From assembly GCF_013363975.1 (NCBI RefSeq), contig NZ_JABWGN010000008.1, positions 434,001 through 498,000 on the forward strand: 64,000 nucleotides of DNA, read 5' to 3'. The notes beneath the pieces were generated by a model. That model was not told the origin of the DNA. It saw only the letters and a program-made list of their open reading frames with translations, and searched no databases. The stretch's first letter is position 1; the number at the start of each line of letters is the position of its first letter. Source of the DNA: Nonomuraea montanisoli (GTDB taxonomy: Bacteria; Actinomycetota; Actinomycetes; Streptosporangiales; Streptosporangiaceae). Shown piece after piece: positions 32,593 to 41,201 of the stretch. The position numbers and the translations under genes are program-made.

Positions 32593-33099
32593 GTGGTGAG
32601 CGTGGTGGTGGTCTGTCCCGGGTGCGGGCTGGCGGCCCCGGCCGGGGGAGGGGCACGACCTGACGCGTACGGGGCGTCGGCGGAGTGCTGGGAGCGTTAC
32701 GGAGAGCTGCTGGCCCGCTCGTACGGCATCGCCGGCCACCGCCCCGTGCACCAGCTCGTCGTGGACGCGTACGTCGCCCAGCACCCCGGGGGCGACGGCC
32801 GGCGGGAGGTCCAGCGCCTGGCGTTGTGCCTGATGACGTTGTGCCTGTTCGTCGAGGAGGGCGCCGACCCCCGTGACGGCCCGGCGCTGCACAAGCGGAT
32901 GATGGCCGGCCGCCCGGACTACTTCCACTGGCTGCGGCCGCCCCGGCTGGACGGCTTGATGACGGTCGCCGACGTGCTGGCCGCCCGGGACCCGGCCGAG
33001 CACGGACGCCTCGTCTGGGAGTGGGGCCGCGACGTGTGGCGGGCCTGGGAACCCTGCCACGCCACGATCCGCGCCTGGAACGCCCGCGCCCTCACCTGA
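32593..33099 (+). CDS. DUF5946-like hypothetical protein
   Basis: A 168-residue soluble protein with an N-terminal CPGCG motif (possible zinc knuckle) and conserved HQLVVDAYVAQHPG and WEPCHATIRAWNA segments, matching a family of unknown function (DUF5946). Two GTG codons at the start are possible; the one at 32593 follows a GGGAGGAGGGGG stretch. It stands alone, divergent from the CBS gene. No function can be given. Confidence 0.78.
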   Translation: MVSVVVVCPGCGLAAPAGGGARPDAYGASAECWERYGELLARSYGIAGHRPVHQLVVDAYVAQHPGGDGRREVQRLALCLMTLCLFVEEGADPRDGPALHKRMMAGRPDYFHWLRPPRLDGLMTVADVLAARDPAEHGRLVWEWGRDVWRAWEPCHATIRAWNARALT

Positions 33100-33210
33100 C
33101 CCGCCTGATCTGACCCGCCCTGATCTGACCCGCAATGACGTGACCCGCCTCGCCCCCTTCCGCCTCGACTCGCCCCGACCTGCCCTGACCTGACCGGGCC
33201 GTCGCGCGAC
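33100..33210. repeat. Degenerate TGACCCGCC repeat downstream of DUF5946 gene
   Basis: From the gene stop onward the sequence is a string of TGA(C/T)CCGCC-like words (period about 13-16 bp, eroding to 33200). It begins at the stop codon itself. No gene is seen up to 33378. Confidence 0.6.
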
Positions 33211-33378
33211 CTCGGACGGCGGCCCGTCTTCACGCCCCCGAGAGGTTCCCGGTGTGGCGCACCTCGACCGCCGGGCTATTCGCGCATTTTTCCGGTCTTG
33301 TTTGGATATTTCATGATCAGGTGTTAACCCGCTCCCCACACGGTCTGTCCCGGTACACCCCGAACCGCTAGGAGACCC

Positions 33379-34563
33379 ATGCGCCCCCGCCGCGTCCCCG
33401 CCCTGCTGACCGCCCCCTTGCTCACCGGCGCCGTGCTCGCCGCGATGGCAGCACTCCCCACCGCCACCGCCTCCCAGGCGGCCACCTCGCGGCAGACCGC
33501 CGTATCCACCGGACGGGACGCGGTACGCGTCAACCAGCTCCAGACCATGGCCACCCACAACAGCTACCACCGGGAGCTGGCCGACGCCGAGAAGGACGTC
33601 CAGCGCAGGACCGACGCCAACTGGTGGAACCTCCAGTACTCCTATCCGGCGCTCGACCGCCAGTTCGCCGACCAGCGCGTGCGCGGCATCGAGCTCGACG
33701 TCTTCCCCGACCCCGCCGGCGGCCTCTACACCGCGCCGCTCGTCCGCCGCGACGCCGGCCTGCCCCCGCTGAGCGACCCCGCCCTGCGGGAACCGGGCTT
33801 CAAGGTGCTGCACTGGGCCGACCACGACTACGGCACCGTCTGCTCCACCCTGACCGCCTGCCTGCGCCAGGTGCGCCGCTGGTCCGACGCGCACCCCGGC
33901 CACGTTCCGCTGACCATCCTCACCGAGCTGAAGAGCACCGACCCGGCCAAGGAGGCGCAGGGCGGCGCCAAGAGCCCGGCCTGGAACAAGGCGCTGCTGG
34001 AGGCGCTGGACAAGGAGATCCGCTCGGTCTTCCCCGCCGAGCGGATGATCACCCCGGACGACGTCCGCCGCCCCGGCCTGACGCTGGAGCAGTCGGTCCT
34101 GACCCGCGGCTGGCCGGAGCTCGCGTCCTCGCGCGGCAAGGTGATGTTCTTCATGGACAACCAGACCCCCGCGCTCCAGGCCGCGTACCTGGAGGGACGG
34201 CCCAGCCTGGAAGGACGGGTGCTGTTCACCAACTCCCGGCCCGGCCGCGCCGACGCCGCGTTCGTCGGCTGGAACGAGCCCCAGGGCGACAACACCGCGC
34301 AGATCCGCGACATGGTGCGGCGCGGCTACTACGTGCGCACCCGCGCCGACGTGCCGTTCACCGAGGCCCGCACCGGCGACACGAGCCGGCTGGAGGCCGC
34401 GCTGTCGAGCGGGGCGCAGATGGTCAGCACCGACTTCCCGGTGATCGGCCTGTCGGCGCGCCACGGCAGCGACTACACGGCCGAGCTGCCCGGCGGCGCC
34501 GTCGCCCGCTGCAACCCGGTGAACGCGCCGCACGCCTGCCGCGACCGCGCGCTGGAGAGGTGA
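33379..34563 (+). CDS. Secreted PI-PLC domain phosphodiesterase
   Basis: A 394-residue exported protein. The signal peptide (residues 1-35) is followed by a phosphatidylinositol-specific phospholipase C X-box: ATHNSYHRE with catalytic His60, and RGIELDVFPD, a metal-binding strand. It belongs to the Ca-dependent bacterial branch of the PI-PLC-like fold. Likely substrates are phosphatidylinositol or glycosyl-phosphatidylinositol. The ATG has an AGGAGA site seven bases upstream. It stands alone, with a low-complexity TGACGGG-rich leader of the next gene following. Confidence 0.87.
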   Translation: MRPRRVPALLTAPLLTGAVLAAMAALPTATASQAATSRQTAVSTGRDAVRVNQLQTMATHNSYHRELADAEKDVQRRTDANWWNLQYSYPALDRQFADQRVRGIELDVFPDPAGGLYTAPLVRRDAGLPPLSDPALREPGFKVLHWADHDYGTVCSTLTACLRQVRRWSDAHPGHVPLTILTELKSTDPAKEAQGGAKSPAWNKALLEALDKEIRSVFPAERMITPDDVRRPGLTLEQSVLTRGWPELASSRGKVMFFMDNQTPALQAAYLEGRPSLEGRVLFTNSRPGRADAAFVGWNEPQGDNTAQIRDMVRRGYYVRTRADVPFTEARTGDTSRLEAALSSGAQMVSTDFPVIGLSARHGSDYTAELPGGAVARCNPVNAPHACRDRALER

Positions 34564-34736
34564 GGGGCCCGGAAAGGTGACGGGTCCGGGGACAGGTGAC
34601 GGGGTCCTGGAGTGGCGATGGATCCCGGAGTGGTGACGGGTACTCCGCCTTGCCGCCCGGCGCGGCCGCGTGGCTCGTAAGATCGGGATTTCGCCCGGCG
34701 GGCCGAGCCGCGGGGCCCTCTACCCCCGGAGCGGAC

Positions 34737-35585
34737 ATGACCTCTGGCACGTACACCGAACCGCACGAACCCGGGCCCGAGATCCCGCTCGCCGGCGGGG
34801 ACGTCACCGAGGGCGTCGTGCGGGTCGGCGACACGGTGCGCCGTCCGGTCGGGCCCAACGCCCCGCTCGTCCACGCGCTGTTGCGCCATCTGGAGGAGGT
34901 CGGGTTCGCGGGCGCTCCGCGGTTCCTCGGCATCGACGCGGCCGGGCGGGAGGTGCTGACCTTCGTTCCCGGCGAGGTCGCCGGGCGGCCGAGGCCGGCG
35001 TGGATCGCCGACGAGGAACGGCTGGCCTCCGTCGGGCGGCTCGTGCGCGACTACGACGACGCCGTCGCGGGGTTCGTCGTGCCCGAGGGGGTGCGGCCGG
35101 GGTACGGGTTCGCGGAGCCGCCGGGCATGCCGCCCAAGCCCCCGTACCCGGCCGAGCTGGTCGGCCACATGGACTGCACGCCGGACAACATCGTGTTCCG
35201 CGGCGGCGAGGCGGCCGCGTTGATCGACTTCGACATGGCGAAACCGGTCGCCAGGGTGGAGGAGGCGCTGAACGTGATGCTGTACTGGGCGCCGCTGGGC
35301 GACCCCGCCGACGCCGATCCGCCGCTGCGCGAGGTGAACGTGCCGCGCCGCTGCCGCATCGTCGCCGACGCCTACGGGATGTCGGGCGCCGACCGTTCCC
35401 GCCTCGTCGAGGTCGCCGTGCTGCGCACCCGGCGGGCGTGGTTCTCCATGAAGCAGATCGCCGAGGAACGGGGCGGCGGCTGGGCGCGCATGTGGGAGGA
35501 GGGCGTCGGCGACAGGATCAAAAGACGCGAGGCGTGGCTGGAGCGCGAAGCCAAGGCCATCGACGCGGCACTGACCGCCCCCTGA
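34737..35585 (+). CDS. Aminoglycoside phosphotransferase-like kinase
   Basis: A 282-residue protein of the APH/choline-kinase fold. The catalytic loop is GHMDCTPDNIVF (HxDxxxxN, about residues 142-153), followed by LIDFDMA (metal-binding Asp). These kinases phosphorylate small molecules, sometimes aminoglycosides; the substrate is unknown here and resistance should not be assumed. I use the ATG at 34737 where similarity begins. A 23-bp repeat starts in its last codons and runs over the stop. Confidence 0.87.
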   Translation: MTSGTYTEPHEPGPEIPLAGGDVTEGVVRVGDTVRRPVGPNAPLVHALLRHLEEVGFAGAPRFLGIDAAGREVLTFVPGEVAGRPRPAWIADEERLASVGRLVRDYDDAVAGFVVPEGVRPGYGFAEPPGMPPKPPYPAELVGHMDCTPDNIVFRGGEAAALIDFDMAKPVARVEEALNVMLYWAPLGDPADADPPLREVNVPRRCRIVADAYGMSGADRSRLVEVAVLRTRRAWFSMKQIAEERGGGWARMWEEGVGDRIKRREAWLEREAKAIDAALTAP

Positions 35586-35645
35586 CCACCCGGCCGACCG
35601 CCCCCTGACCACCCGGTCGACCGCCCCCTGACCACCCGGTCGACC
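35573..35645. repeat. 23-bp tandem repeat over a stop codon
   Basis: Copies start at 35573, 35596 and 35619, with a partial fourth at 35642. Core GACCGCCCCCTGACCACCC. The first copy contains the last codons and TGA (35583-35585) of the phosphotransferase gene. Confidence 0.92.
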
Positions 35646-35690
35646 TCCGCGTGGCTGCGTGACCGGCTGAACTCCCTGGCCCGCTCGGCG

Positions 35691-36008
35691 TCAGGGCTGG
35701 TCGCGGGACGTGACGATCATCCGGCCTTCGTCCTCGCGCACGTGGTAGCCGGCGTCGGCGAGGAGGGTCCGTAACGCGAGCCGCACCGCGCCCCGGATCA
35801 GCCGGTAACGCGCCGCGTGCTCCTCGCCGGGCACGGCGTCCGGCTCCCACGAGACGACCACGCCGCGGCCCGGCTCGTGCCACACCCGCAGCCCGCCGTC
35901 GCCGTCCGCGTCGCGGCGTTCCACGGTGAATCCCGCCTCCGAGAGCCGCCGGCGGACCCGGCTCTCCAGCATGGCGGCGTCGATGGGCGGGGGGCTCACG
36001 ACGATCAT
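35691..36008 (-). CDS. Small hypothetical protein (105 residues)
   Basis: An unrecognised 105-residue soluble protein with alternating charged residues (LESRVRRRLSEAGFTVERR and VSWEPDAVPGEEHAARYRL). The fold looks like a small alpha/beta protein; no catalytic motif is visible. The ATG at 36008 has a weak GGCGGGAA site. It is divergent from the DedA gene. Confidence 0.7.
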   Translation of the reverse strand: MIVVSPPPIDAAMLESRVRRRLSEAGFTVERRDADGDGGLRVWHEPGRGVVVSWEPDAVPGEEHAARYRLIRGAVRLALRTLLADAGYHVREDEGRMIVTSRDQP

Positions 36009-36117
36009 GTTCCCGCCGTGGCCGCGTCCATTCCTGACGCCCGGTCACGCATACACCCGTCCGCACCGGCTAGAGGATCTTCCGGACACCGCCGACGACA
36101 GACGAGGAGCCGGATCG

Positions 36118-36837
36118 ATGACCTCCGCGACCGTGGCGTCCACCGGGACGTCCCCCGCCCCCGACGGGATCGCCGGCTGGGCCATGGGGCTCATGGACGC
36201 GCTCGGCGCGCCGGGCGCCGGGCTCATCGTGGCGCTGGAGCACGTGTTCCCGCCGCTGCCGAGCGAGGTCATCCTGCCGCTGGCCGGATTCTCGGCGGGC
36301 AAGGGCCGGATGGCGCTGTGGGAGGTGCTGGTCTGGACGACGCTCGGCGCGGTGGCGGGGGCGCTGGTCCTGTACGGGCTGGGCGCGCTGCTCGGACGCG
36401 AGCGCATCCACGCCCTGGCCGCCAAGGTGCCGCTGGTCAAGCCGTCGGACGTCGAGAAGGCCGAGGACTGGTTCGACCGGCACGGCCGCAGGACGGTGCT
36501 GTTCGGGCGGATGGTGCCGGTCATCCGCAGCCTCATCTCCGTGCCGGCCGGTCTGGAGCGCATGCCGCTGGCCACGTTCTGCGCGCTGACCGCGATCGGC
36601 AGTCTCGTCTGGAACACCCTGCTCGTCGTGGCGGGCTACCTGCTGGGCGACAACTGGTCGCGGGTGGAGCAGTACGTCGGGACGGGCACCAACATCCTGC
36701 TCGGCCTCGCCGCGGCGGCGATCCTGCTGTGGGCGGGCCGCCGCGTCGCCGAGAACCGCCGGTCGTCGTCCGGCGACGGGAACAGTCCGGCGCCGGACGG
36801 CGACAGGAACAGCACGACGTCCGGCAAGCCCTCCTGA
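36118..36837 (+). CDS. DedA family (VTT domain) membrane protein
   Basis: A 239-residue membrane protein of the DedA/SNARE-associated family, implicated in lipid (undecaprenyl phosphate or phosphatidylethanolamine) translocation. The family motif FGRMVPVIRSLISVPAGLER is present (about residues 140-159), and PPLPSEVILPLAGFSAG near residue 45. Re-entrant and membrane helices follow. The tail is Ser/Asn/Gly-rich and likely disordered. The ATG at 36118 has a GAGGAG site ten bases upstream. Confidence 0.9.
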   Translation: MTSATVASTGTSPAPDGIAGWAMGLMDALGAPGAGLIVALEHVFPPLPSEVILPLAGFSAGKGRMALWEVLVWTTLGAVAGALVLYGLGALLGRERIHALAAKVPLVKPSDVEKAEDWFDRHGRRTVLFGRMVPVIRSLISVPAGLERMPLATFCALTAIGSLVWNTLLVVAGYLLGDNWSRVEQYVGTGTNILLGLAAAAILLWAGRRVAENRRSSSGDGNSPAPDGDRNSTTSGKPS

Positions 36838-37087
36838 GTCAACGGATCGTCCCGGGTTCGTGGATCGCGACGAGCCGCCGGGGAAGCCTGACTCGCCGGG
36901 GAGGTTCGCCCGAACGTGGGGCCGGTCGCCATGGGCGAGGCTTTGCCGCCGCGCGGGCGACCCCGCCGCGAGCCCCTGGCTACGTTGAGAGGTGTTCCGC
37001 GCCGCATGGGCGATTCCCGGGAACCCAGTCGACGCTCCGTCCGGTCCGGACCACCCGGACCACCCGACATCCACGGAGTGATCCACG

Positions 37088-37270
37088 ATGCTGAAGCACC
37101 TGCTCGTCGCCGCCGCCGTGGTGGCCGGAGCCTTCACCGTCTCGGGCGCCGTCGCCGCCGCCGTGTCAGCGCACCCGGCCCAGCAGACCGGAAGCGCCAC
37201 GGTGCACGTCCCGGCGAACCTCGAACCGACCATCTACGACAACGAGGACGACGAGGACCGGGCCCGGTAA
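37088..37270 (+). CDS. Small secreted peptide (60 residues)
   Basis: A 60-residue precursor: a Sec signal (about residues 1-28, LLVAAAVVAGAFTVSGAVAA) and a mature part of about 32 residues ending in an acidic cluster (YDNEDDEDRAR). GGAG lies nine bases before the ATG, and a strong hairpin follows at 37294, so it looks like a complete transcription unit. Unrecognised. Confidence 0.62.
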   Translation: MLKHLLVAAAVVAGAFTVSGAVAAAVSAHPAQQTGSATVHVPANLEPTIYDNEDDEDRAR

Positions 37271-37293
37271 AGGGAGTTCACACCCGGCGTGCC

Positions 37294-37331
37294 GGGGGCG
37301 GGCCGCGCCATCGACGGGGCGGCCCGCCCCC
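37294..37331 (+). terminator. Hairpin after small secreted peptide gene
   Basis: GGGGGCGGGCCGC (37294-37306) and GCGGCCCGCCCCC (37319-37331): a perfect 13-bp stem with a 12-base loop, 24 bp after the stop codon. Confidence 0.75.
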
Positions 37332-37364
37332 TCCGCGTCAAGACTCGCCTCCCGCCAAGACGCC

Positions 37365-37448
37365 GGTCGTCAGGGCCCGGTCGTCAGGGCCCGGTCATCA
37401 GACCTCGGCAGTCAGAGCCCGGCAGCCAGAGCCCGCGCGTCAGAGCCC
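37365..37448. repeat. Six copies of a 14-bp tandem repeat over a gene end
   Basis: Six 14-bp units (37365 to 37448) with consensus GG(T/C)(C/A)GTCAG(A/G)GCCC. The last unit crosses the stop codon (37440-37442) of the minus-strand oxidoreductase gene. Confidence 0.9.
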
Positions 37449-38852
37449 GTACGTCTCCAGCAGGCGCAGCCAGATCTCGCTGACCGTCGGGAACGACGGC
37501 ACGGCATGCCACAGCCGCTCCAGCGGCACCTCGCCGGTGACCGCGATCGTCGCCGCGTGCAGCAGCTCGGCCACGCCCGGCCCGGCGAACGTCACCCCGA
37601 GCAGCACCTGGCGGTCCTCGTCCACCACGGCCTTGGCCCGTCCCCGGTAGCCGTCGCCGAGCAGGTACGCGCCCGACACCGAGCCCAGGTCGTACTCCAC
37701 GGTCCTGATCCGGAAGCCCGCCTCGCGGGCGGCGGCCTCGGTGAGGCCGACGGAGCAGATCTGCGGGTCGGTGAAGACCACCTGGGGCGCGCCGCGGCCG
37801 TCGGCCGTGTCGCGCAGCGCCGGCAGGTCGTCGGGCTCGCCCTTGGCCCGGGCGGCGATGACGTCGCCGCAGACCCGCGCCTGGTACTTGCCCATGTGGG
37901 TGAGCAGGTTGCGGCCGTTGGCGTCGCCGACCGCGTACAGCCAGCCGCCGTCGACGCCGGTGGCGCGCATGCTGTCGTCGACCTCGACGTACCGGCCCCG
38001 CTCGAGCCCCACGGTGTCGAGGCCGACCTGGGAGGTGGCCGGCTTGCGGCCGGTCGCGACGAGCAGCTCGTCGGCCTCCAGCGGCGGCCCGTCGGGCAGC
38101 CGGATCGTCACCTTGCCGCCGGGCTCCGGCCGCTCGACCGCGACGGCGCCGGTGCGCAGCCGCACGTCGATCCCCGCGTCGGCGAACGAGGCGGCCAGCA
38201 GCTCGCCGGCGAACGGCTCCATCCGGGGCAGCAGCCGGTCGCCGCGCACGAGCATCGTGGTCTGCCGGGCGCCGAGGCCGTGCATGGCCTGGGCCATCTC
38301 GCAGGCCACCACGCCGCCGCCGATGACGGCCAGCCGCTCGGGCACGGACGTGGCGGCGGTCACCTCGTGGCTGGTCCAGGGACTGGCCTCGCGCAGCCCG
38401 GGCACCGGCGGGACGGCCGCGGTGCTGCCGGTGGCCAGCACCACCGCGTGGCGCGCGGTGACGGTGCGCTCGGAGCCGTCGGGGGCGGTGACCCGGACGC
38501 GGCGCGGCCCGTCGAGCCGTCCGGCGCCGCGCAGGAACGTGGCCGGCACCCCGTCCAGCCACCGCACCTGCCCGGAGTCGTCGTAGTGGGACACCGCCTC
38601 GTCGCGCCGGGCCAGCACCTTGCCCGCCTCGATGGGGCCGATCGTCAGGCCGGGCACCCGCCCGACCTCGGCGGCCAGCTCCACCGGACGCAGCAGGGCC
38701 TTGCTCGGGATGCACGCCCAGTACGAGCATTCGCCGCCGAGCAGGCGGTTCTCCACGACGGCGGCCGTGAGCCCGCCGCGCACGGCTCGTGCCGCCACGT
38801 TCTCCCCGGCCGGCCCGCCGCCGATCACGATCACGTCGAACTCGTCGCTCAC
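37440..38852 (-). CDS. Pyridine nucleotide-disulfide oxidoreductase
   Basis: A 470-residue FAD- and NAD(P)-binding protein of the lipoamide dehydrogenase family. It has an FAD motif (VIGGGPAGENVA), the redox disulfide in GGECSYWACIPSK (Cys42 and Cys47, CxxxxC spacing), an NAD(P) motif (LAVIGGGVVACEMAQ) and a C-terminal dimerisation domain. The active-site base region reads HAVPSFPTVSE rather than the usual HAHPTLSE, so the His/Glu pair is partly altered. Likely substrates are thiols such as mycothione-type disulfides or quinones; the branch is not resolved. Confidence 0.9.
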   Translation of the reverse strand: MSDEFDVIVIGGGPAGENVAARAVRGGLTAAVVENRLLGGECSYWACIPSKALLRPVELAAEVGRVPGLTIGPIEAGKVLARRDEAVSHYDDSGQVRWLDGVPATFLRGAGRLDGPRRVRVTAPDGSERTVTARHAVVLATGSTAAVPPVPGLREASPWTSHEVTAATSVPERLAVIGGGVVACEMAQAMHGLGARQTTMLVRGDRLLPRMEPFAGELLAASFADAGIDVRLRTGAVAVERPEPGGKVTIRLPDGPPLEADELLVATGRKPATSQVGLDTVGLERGRYVEVDDSMRATGVDGGWLYAVGDANGRNLLTHMGKYQARVCGDVIAARAKGEPDDLPALRDTADGRGAPQVVFTDPQICSVGLTEAAAREAGFRIRTVEYDLGSVSGAYLLGDGYRGRAKAVVDEDRQVLLGVTFAGPGVAELLHAATIAVTGEVPLERLWHAVPSFPTVSEIWLRLLETYGL

Positions 38853-38945
38853 GTCCGCCTCCCCAGACTCACCCTCATGCCGACCCCATCAGCCTCTCAG
38901 AACCTCACACCGCCCGGTCACGGCGGGGCGGGGGGCATCCCCTTC

Positions 38946-39205
38946 CACGCGTGCGGGGAGGCGCGCCTTCTTCCGCACGTCCGGGGAACCCCTCCGCGTG
39001 TCCGGAGGCGCATTCCTTTCTACGCGTGCGGGGAGGCGCGTCCCCGTCCGGACGTCCGGAAACCCCTCCGGGTGTCCGGGGCGGCGCGTCCCCCTCCGCG
39101 TGTCCGGGGAACTCCTCGCGTCCGGGGAGGCACATCCCCTTCCCCGTGTCCTGGGAACCCTTCCGCGTGTCCGGGGAAGCGCGTCCTCCTCCGCGCGTCC
39201 CGGGG
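38946..39205. repeat. 46-49-bp minisatellite array
   Basis: Units start near 38955, 39002, 39030, 39078, 39124 and 39173 (spacings 47, 28, 48, 46, 49). The consensus joins GGGGAGGCGCGTCCCC with CGTGTCCGGGGAACCCC, so each unit holds two related half-units. One half-unit is missing at 39002-39030. Confidence 0.88.
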
Positions 39206-39274
39206 CGGGATCCTCTCGGACGCGCCGGGGTGCCTCGCCGCGATCAGGGACGGTGCCCCGAGACGTCGACGCCC

Positions 39275-39325
39275 GAACCGGGGCACGCCGAGCCGGGGCA
39301 CGCCGAACCCGAGCCAGGGCACGCC
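39275..39325. repeat. 15-bp tandem repeat next to a gene 3' end
   Basis: GA(A/G)CCGGGGCACGCC at 39275-39289 and 39290-39304, then a longer variant to 39325. It ends 15 bp from the stop of the pentapeptide-repeat gene (minus strand, 39340). Confidence 0.8.
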
Positions 39326-39339
39326 GAATCGGCGCGGCG

Positions 39340-39954
39340 TCAGCGCACGTCGAGGCCCAGGGTGGCGGCCACGACCGTCGCCTGCTGGACGTCGACGACC
39401 GCCCCGCCGATCTTGGCGGTGAGCAGGTCGAGCCCGTCGAGGTCGCTGCCCCGCAGATCGCACCGGGTGAGGTCGGCGCTGTGCACCAAGGCGCCGGACA
39501 GGTCGCAGCGCAGCAGCGAGGCGCCTTCGAGCCGGGCCCCGGTGAGGTCGGCCTCGCGCAGCCGTACCTCGCGGAAACTGCTGCCCCGCAGGTCGGCGCC
39601 CGCGAGCCCGGCGAACGACCAGTCGCCCCCCTCGACCTTGAGCAGCCCGTACGAGCAGTCGTCGAACATGCTCCCCGTCAGCTTGCACCCCCGGAACGTG
39701 GCGTCGAAGAACGAGCAGCGCACGAACGTGCAGCTCGCGAACCGGGCGTCCTCGTGGACCGACACGTTGAACCGGACGTCGCGGAAGACGCACTCGTCGA
39801 ACACGGACCCGCGGTCGGTCGCCTCCGTCATGTCCACGTCGGCGAACAGGACCCGCCGGTGGACCTCGCGGTCCAGCTCGCGGCCGTCCCAGTCGGCGGA
39901 GTGGATCTCCGTGTCGGTCGGCGGAGGGCGGTGCCCGTGCATACGTTCGGCCAT
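39340..39954 (-). CDS. Pentapeptide repeat protein
   Basis: A 204-residue protein of right-handed quadrilateral beta-helix repeats, (A/C)(D/N)(L/F)xx, from about residue 50 (CVFRDVRFNVSV, DLRGSSFREVRLREADLTG). Some members (MfpA, Qnr) bind gyrase as DNA mimics, but most have unknown function and the repeat alone does not show gyrase binding. It stands between an antiporter gene and the disulfide oxidoreductase, all on the minus strand. Confidence 0.88.
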   Translation of the reverse strand: MAERMHGHRPPPTDTEIHSADWDGRELDREVHRRVLFADVDMTEATDRGSVFDECVFRDVRFNVSVHEDARFASCTFVRCSFFDATFRGCKLTGSMFDDCSYGLLKVEGGDWSFAGLAGADLRGSSFREVRLREADLTGARLEGASLLRCDLSGALVHSADLTRCDLRGSDLDGLDLLTAKIGGAVVDVQQATVVAATLGLDVR

Positions 39955-40017
39955 GCGGGCAGGCTAGCCACCGCCACCGACAAAACCGCGACCGACAAAA
40001 TGTCCCCGGACCGGCCG

Positions 40018-41193
40018 TCAGGCGGTCTCGCCGGCGGCGCGCCGGGTCAGCGACGTGATGAGGGGCTGCACGAGCTTGGCCGCGAGCGGCCCGAAGGCGG
40101 CCAGGATCAGCACGTACGCCGCCGCCAGCGGCCCGAGGTCCGGGTGGACGCCGGCCGCCACCGCCAGCCCCGCGATCACGATGTTGAACTCGCCCCGGGG
40201 GATGAGCGCGATGCCGGCCCGGGCCTGACCGGCGCGGGCGATGCCCGCCCGCCGGGCCGCGTACATGCCGGTCAGCAGCTTGGTCGCCATGCTGACCACG
40301 GCCAGTAACGCCGCCAGCCCCGCCACCGGCAGGATCTTGCCGGGGTCGGTCTGGAAGCCGAAGAAGACGAAGAACACCGCGGCGAACAGGTCGCGCAGCG
40401 GCTCCAGCAGCGCCCGCGCGTCGTGGGCGAGCTGCCCCGACAGGGCGATGCCCACGAGGAACGCCCCGACGGCCGCCGACACCTGGAGCTGCTGGGCCAG
40501 CCCGGCCACCAGCAGCGCGAGCCCGACGACCTTGAGCAGCAGCACCTCGGAGTTCGGGCTGGAGACGAACGCCTCGATGAAGCGGCCGAAGCGCAGCGCG
40601 ACCAGGAGCACCACGCTGACCGTGGCCAGCGCGATCGCGACGGTGAGCGCCCCGCTCAGCAGGCTCAGCCCGGCCAGCAGGGCCGTCAGCACCGGCAGGT
40701 AGAGGGCCATCGTCAGGTCCTCGAACACCAGCAGCGACAGCACCGTCGGCGTCTCGCGGTTGCCGATCCAGCCGAGGTCTGACAGGACCTTGGCGGTGAT
40801 GCCGGAGGAGGTGGCGTAGGTGACGCCGGCCATGGCGACCGCCGCCACCGGCCCCCAGCCGAGCAGCAGCGCGCAGATCGCGCCCGGCGCGGCGTTGAGC
40901 ACCAGGTCCACGAGCCCGGCCCGGGCGTTGCCGCGCAGGCTGGTGACGAGCTCGTCGGCGTTGTACTCCAGGCCGAGCGTGAGCAGCAGCAGGACGACGC
41001 CCAGCTCAGCGCCCGCGGAGATGAAGTCCGTGCTGGTGGCGAGGGGCAGCACGCCGCCGGTGCCGAAGGCCAGCCCGGCGATCAGGTAGAGGGGGATGGG
41101 GGAGATGCCGGCCCGCAGGGCCAGGGCGCCGAGCACGCCGAGACCCAGCAGGACCGCGCCGATTTCGAGCAGGAGGATCGCGGTATCGTGCAC
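40018..41193 (-). CDS. CPA2-type cation/proton antiporter (KhtU-like)
   Basis: A 391-residue membrane protein with about 11-12 membrane helices of the monovalent cation:proton antiporter-2 family. Typical features are YLIAGLAFGTGG, the SGITAKVLSDLGW crossing-helix segment and the ALIPRGEFNIVIAGL helix near the C terminus. The GTG at 41193 lies eight bases after the stop of the TrkA-C gene, so the two form a KhtT-KhtU-like K+/H+ efflux pair. The long open frame to 41718 is antisense noise over that neighbour. Confidence 0.88.
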   Translation of the reverse strand: MHDTAILLLEIGAVLLGLGVLGALALRAGISPIPLYLIAGLAFGTGGVLPLATSTDFISAGAELGVVLLLLTLGLEYNADELVTSLRGNARAGLVDLVLNAAPGAICALLLGWGPVAAVAMAGVTYATSSGITAKVLSDLGWIGNRETPTVLSLLVFEDLTMALYLPVLTALLAGLSLLSGALTVAIALATVSVVLLVALRFGRFIEAFVSSPNSEVLLLKVVGLALLVAGLAQQLQVSAAVGAFLVGIALSGQLAHDARALLEPLRDLFAAVFFVFFGFQTDPGKILPVAGLAALLAVVSMATKLLTGMYAARRAGIARAGQARAGIALIPRGEFNIVIAGLAVAAGVHPDLGPLAAAYVLILAAFGPLAAKLVQPLITSLTRRAAGETA

Positions 41194-41201
41194 CCGCGGC
41201 C

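Larger units (their letters stand above)
38853..39339. other. 487-bp repeat-filled intergenic region
   Basis: No credible gene. Apart from short unique flanks it is two arrays: a 46-49-bp repeat (38955-39205) and a 15-bp repeat (39275-39325). Several frames are open only because the sequence is repetitive and lacks A/T-rich stops. Confidence 0.7.

Noticed and set aside
34737..35585. Aminoglycoside resistance gene
   Set aside because: The APH fold is shared by many kinases for unrelated small molecules, and nothing in the motif set points to an aminoglycoside.
38946..39205. Possible CRISPR array
   Set aside because: Repeat and spacer are not distinguishable, the whole 48-bp unit is repeated with drift, and no cas gene is nearby.
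39340..39954. Pentapeptide protein as a quinolone-resistance (Qnr/MfpA) gene
   Set aside because: Pentapeptide repeats alone do not show gyrase binding; most members have other or unknown roles.
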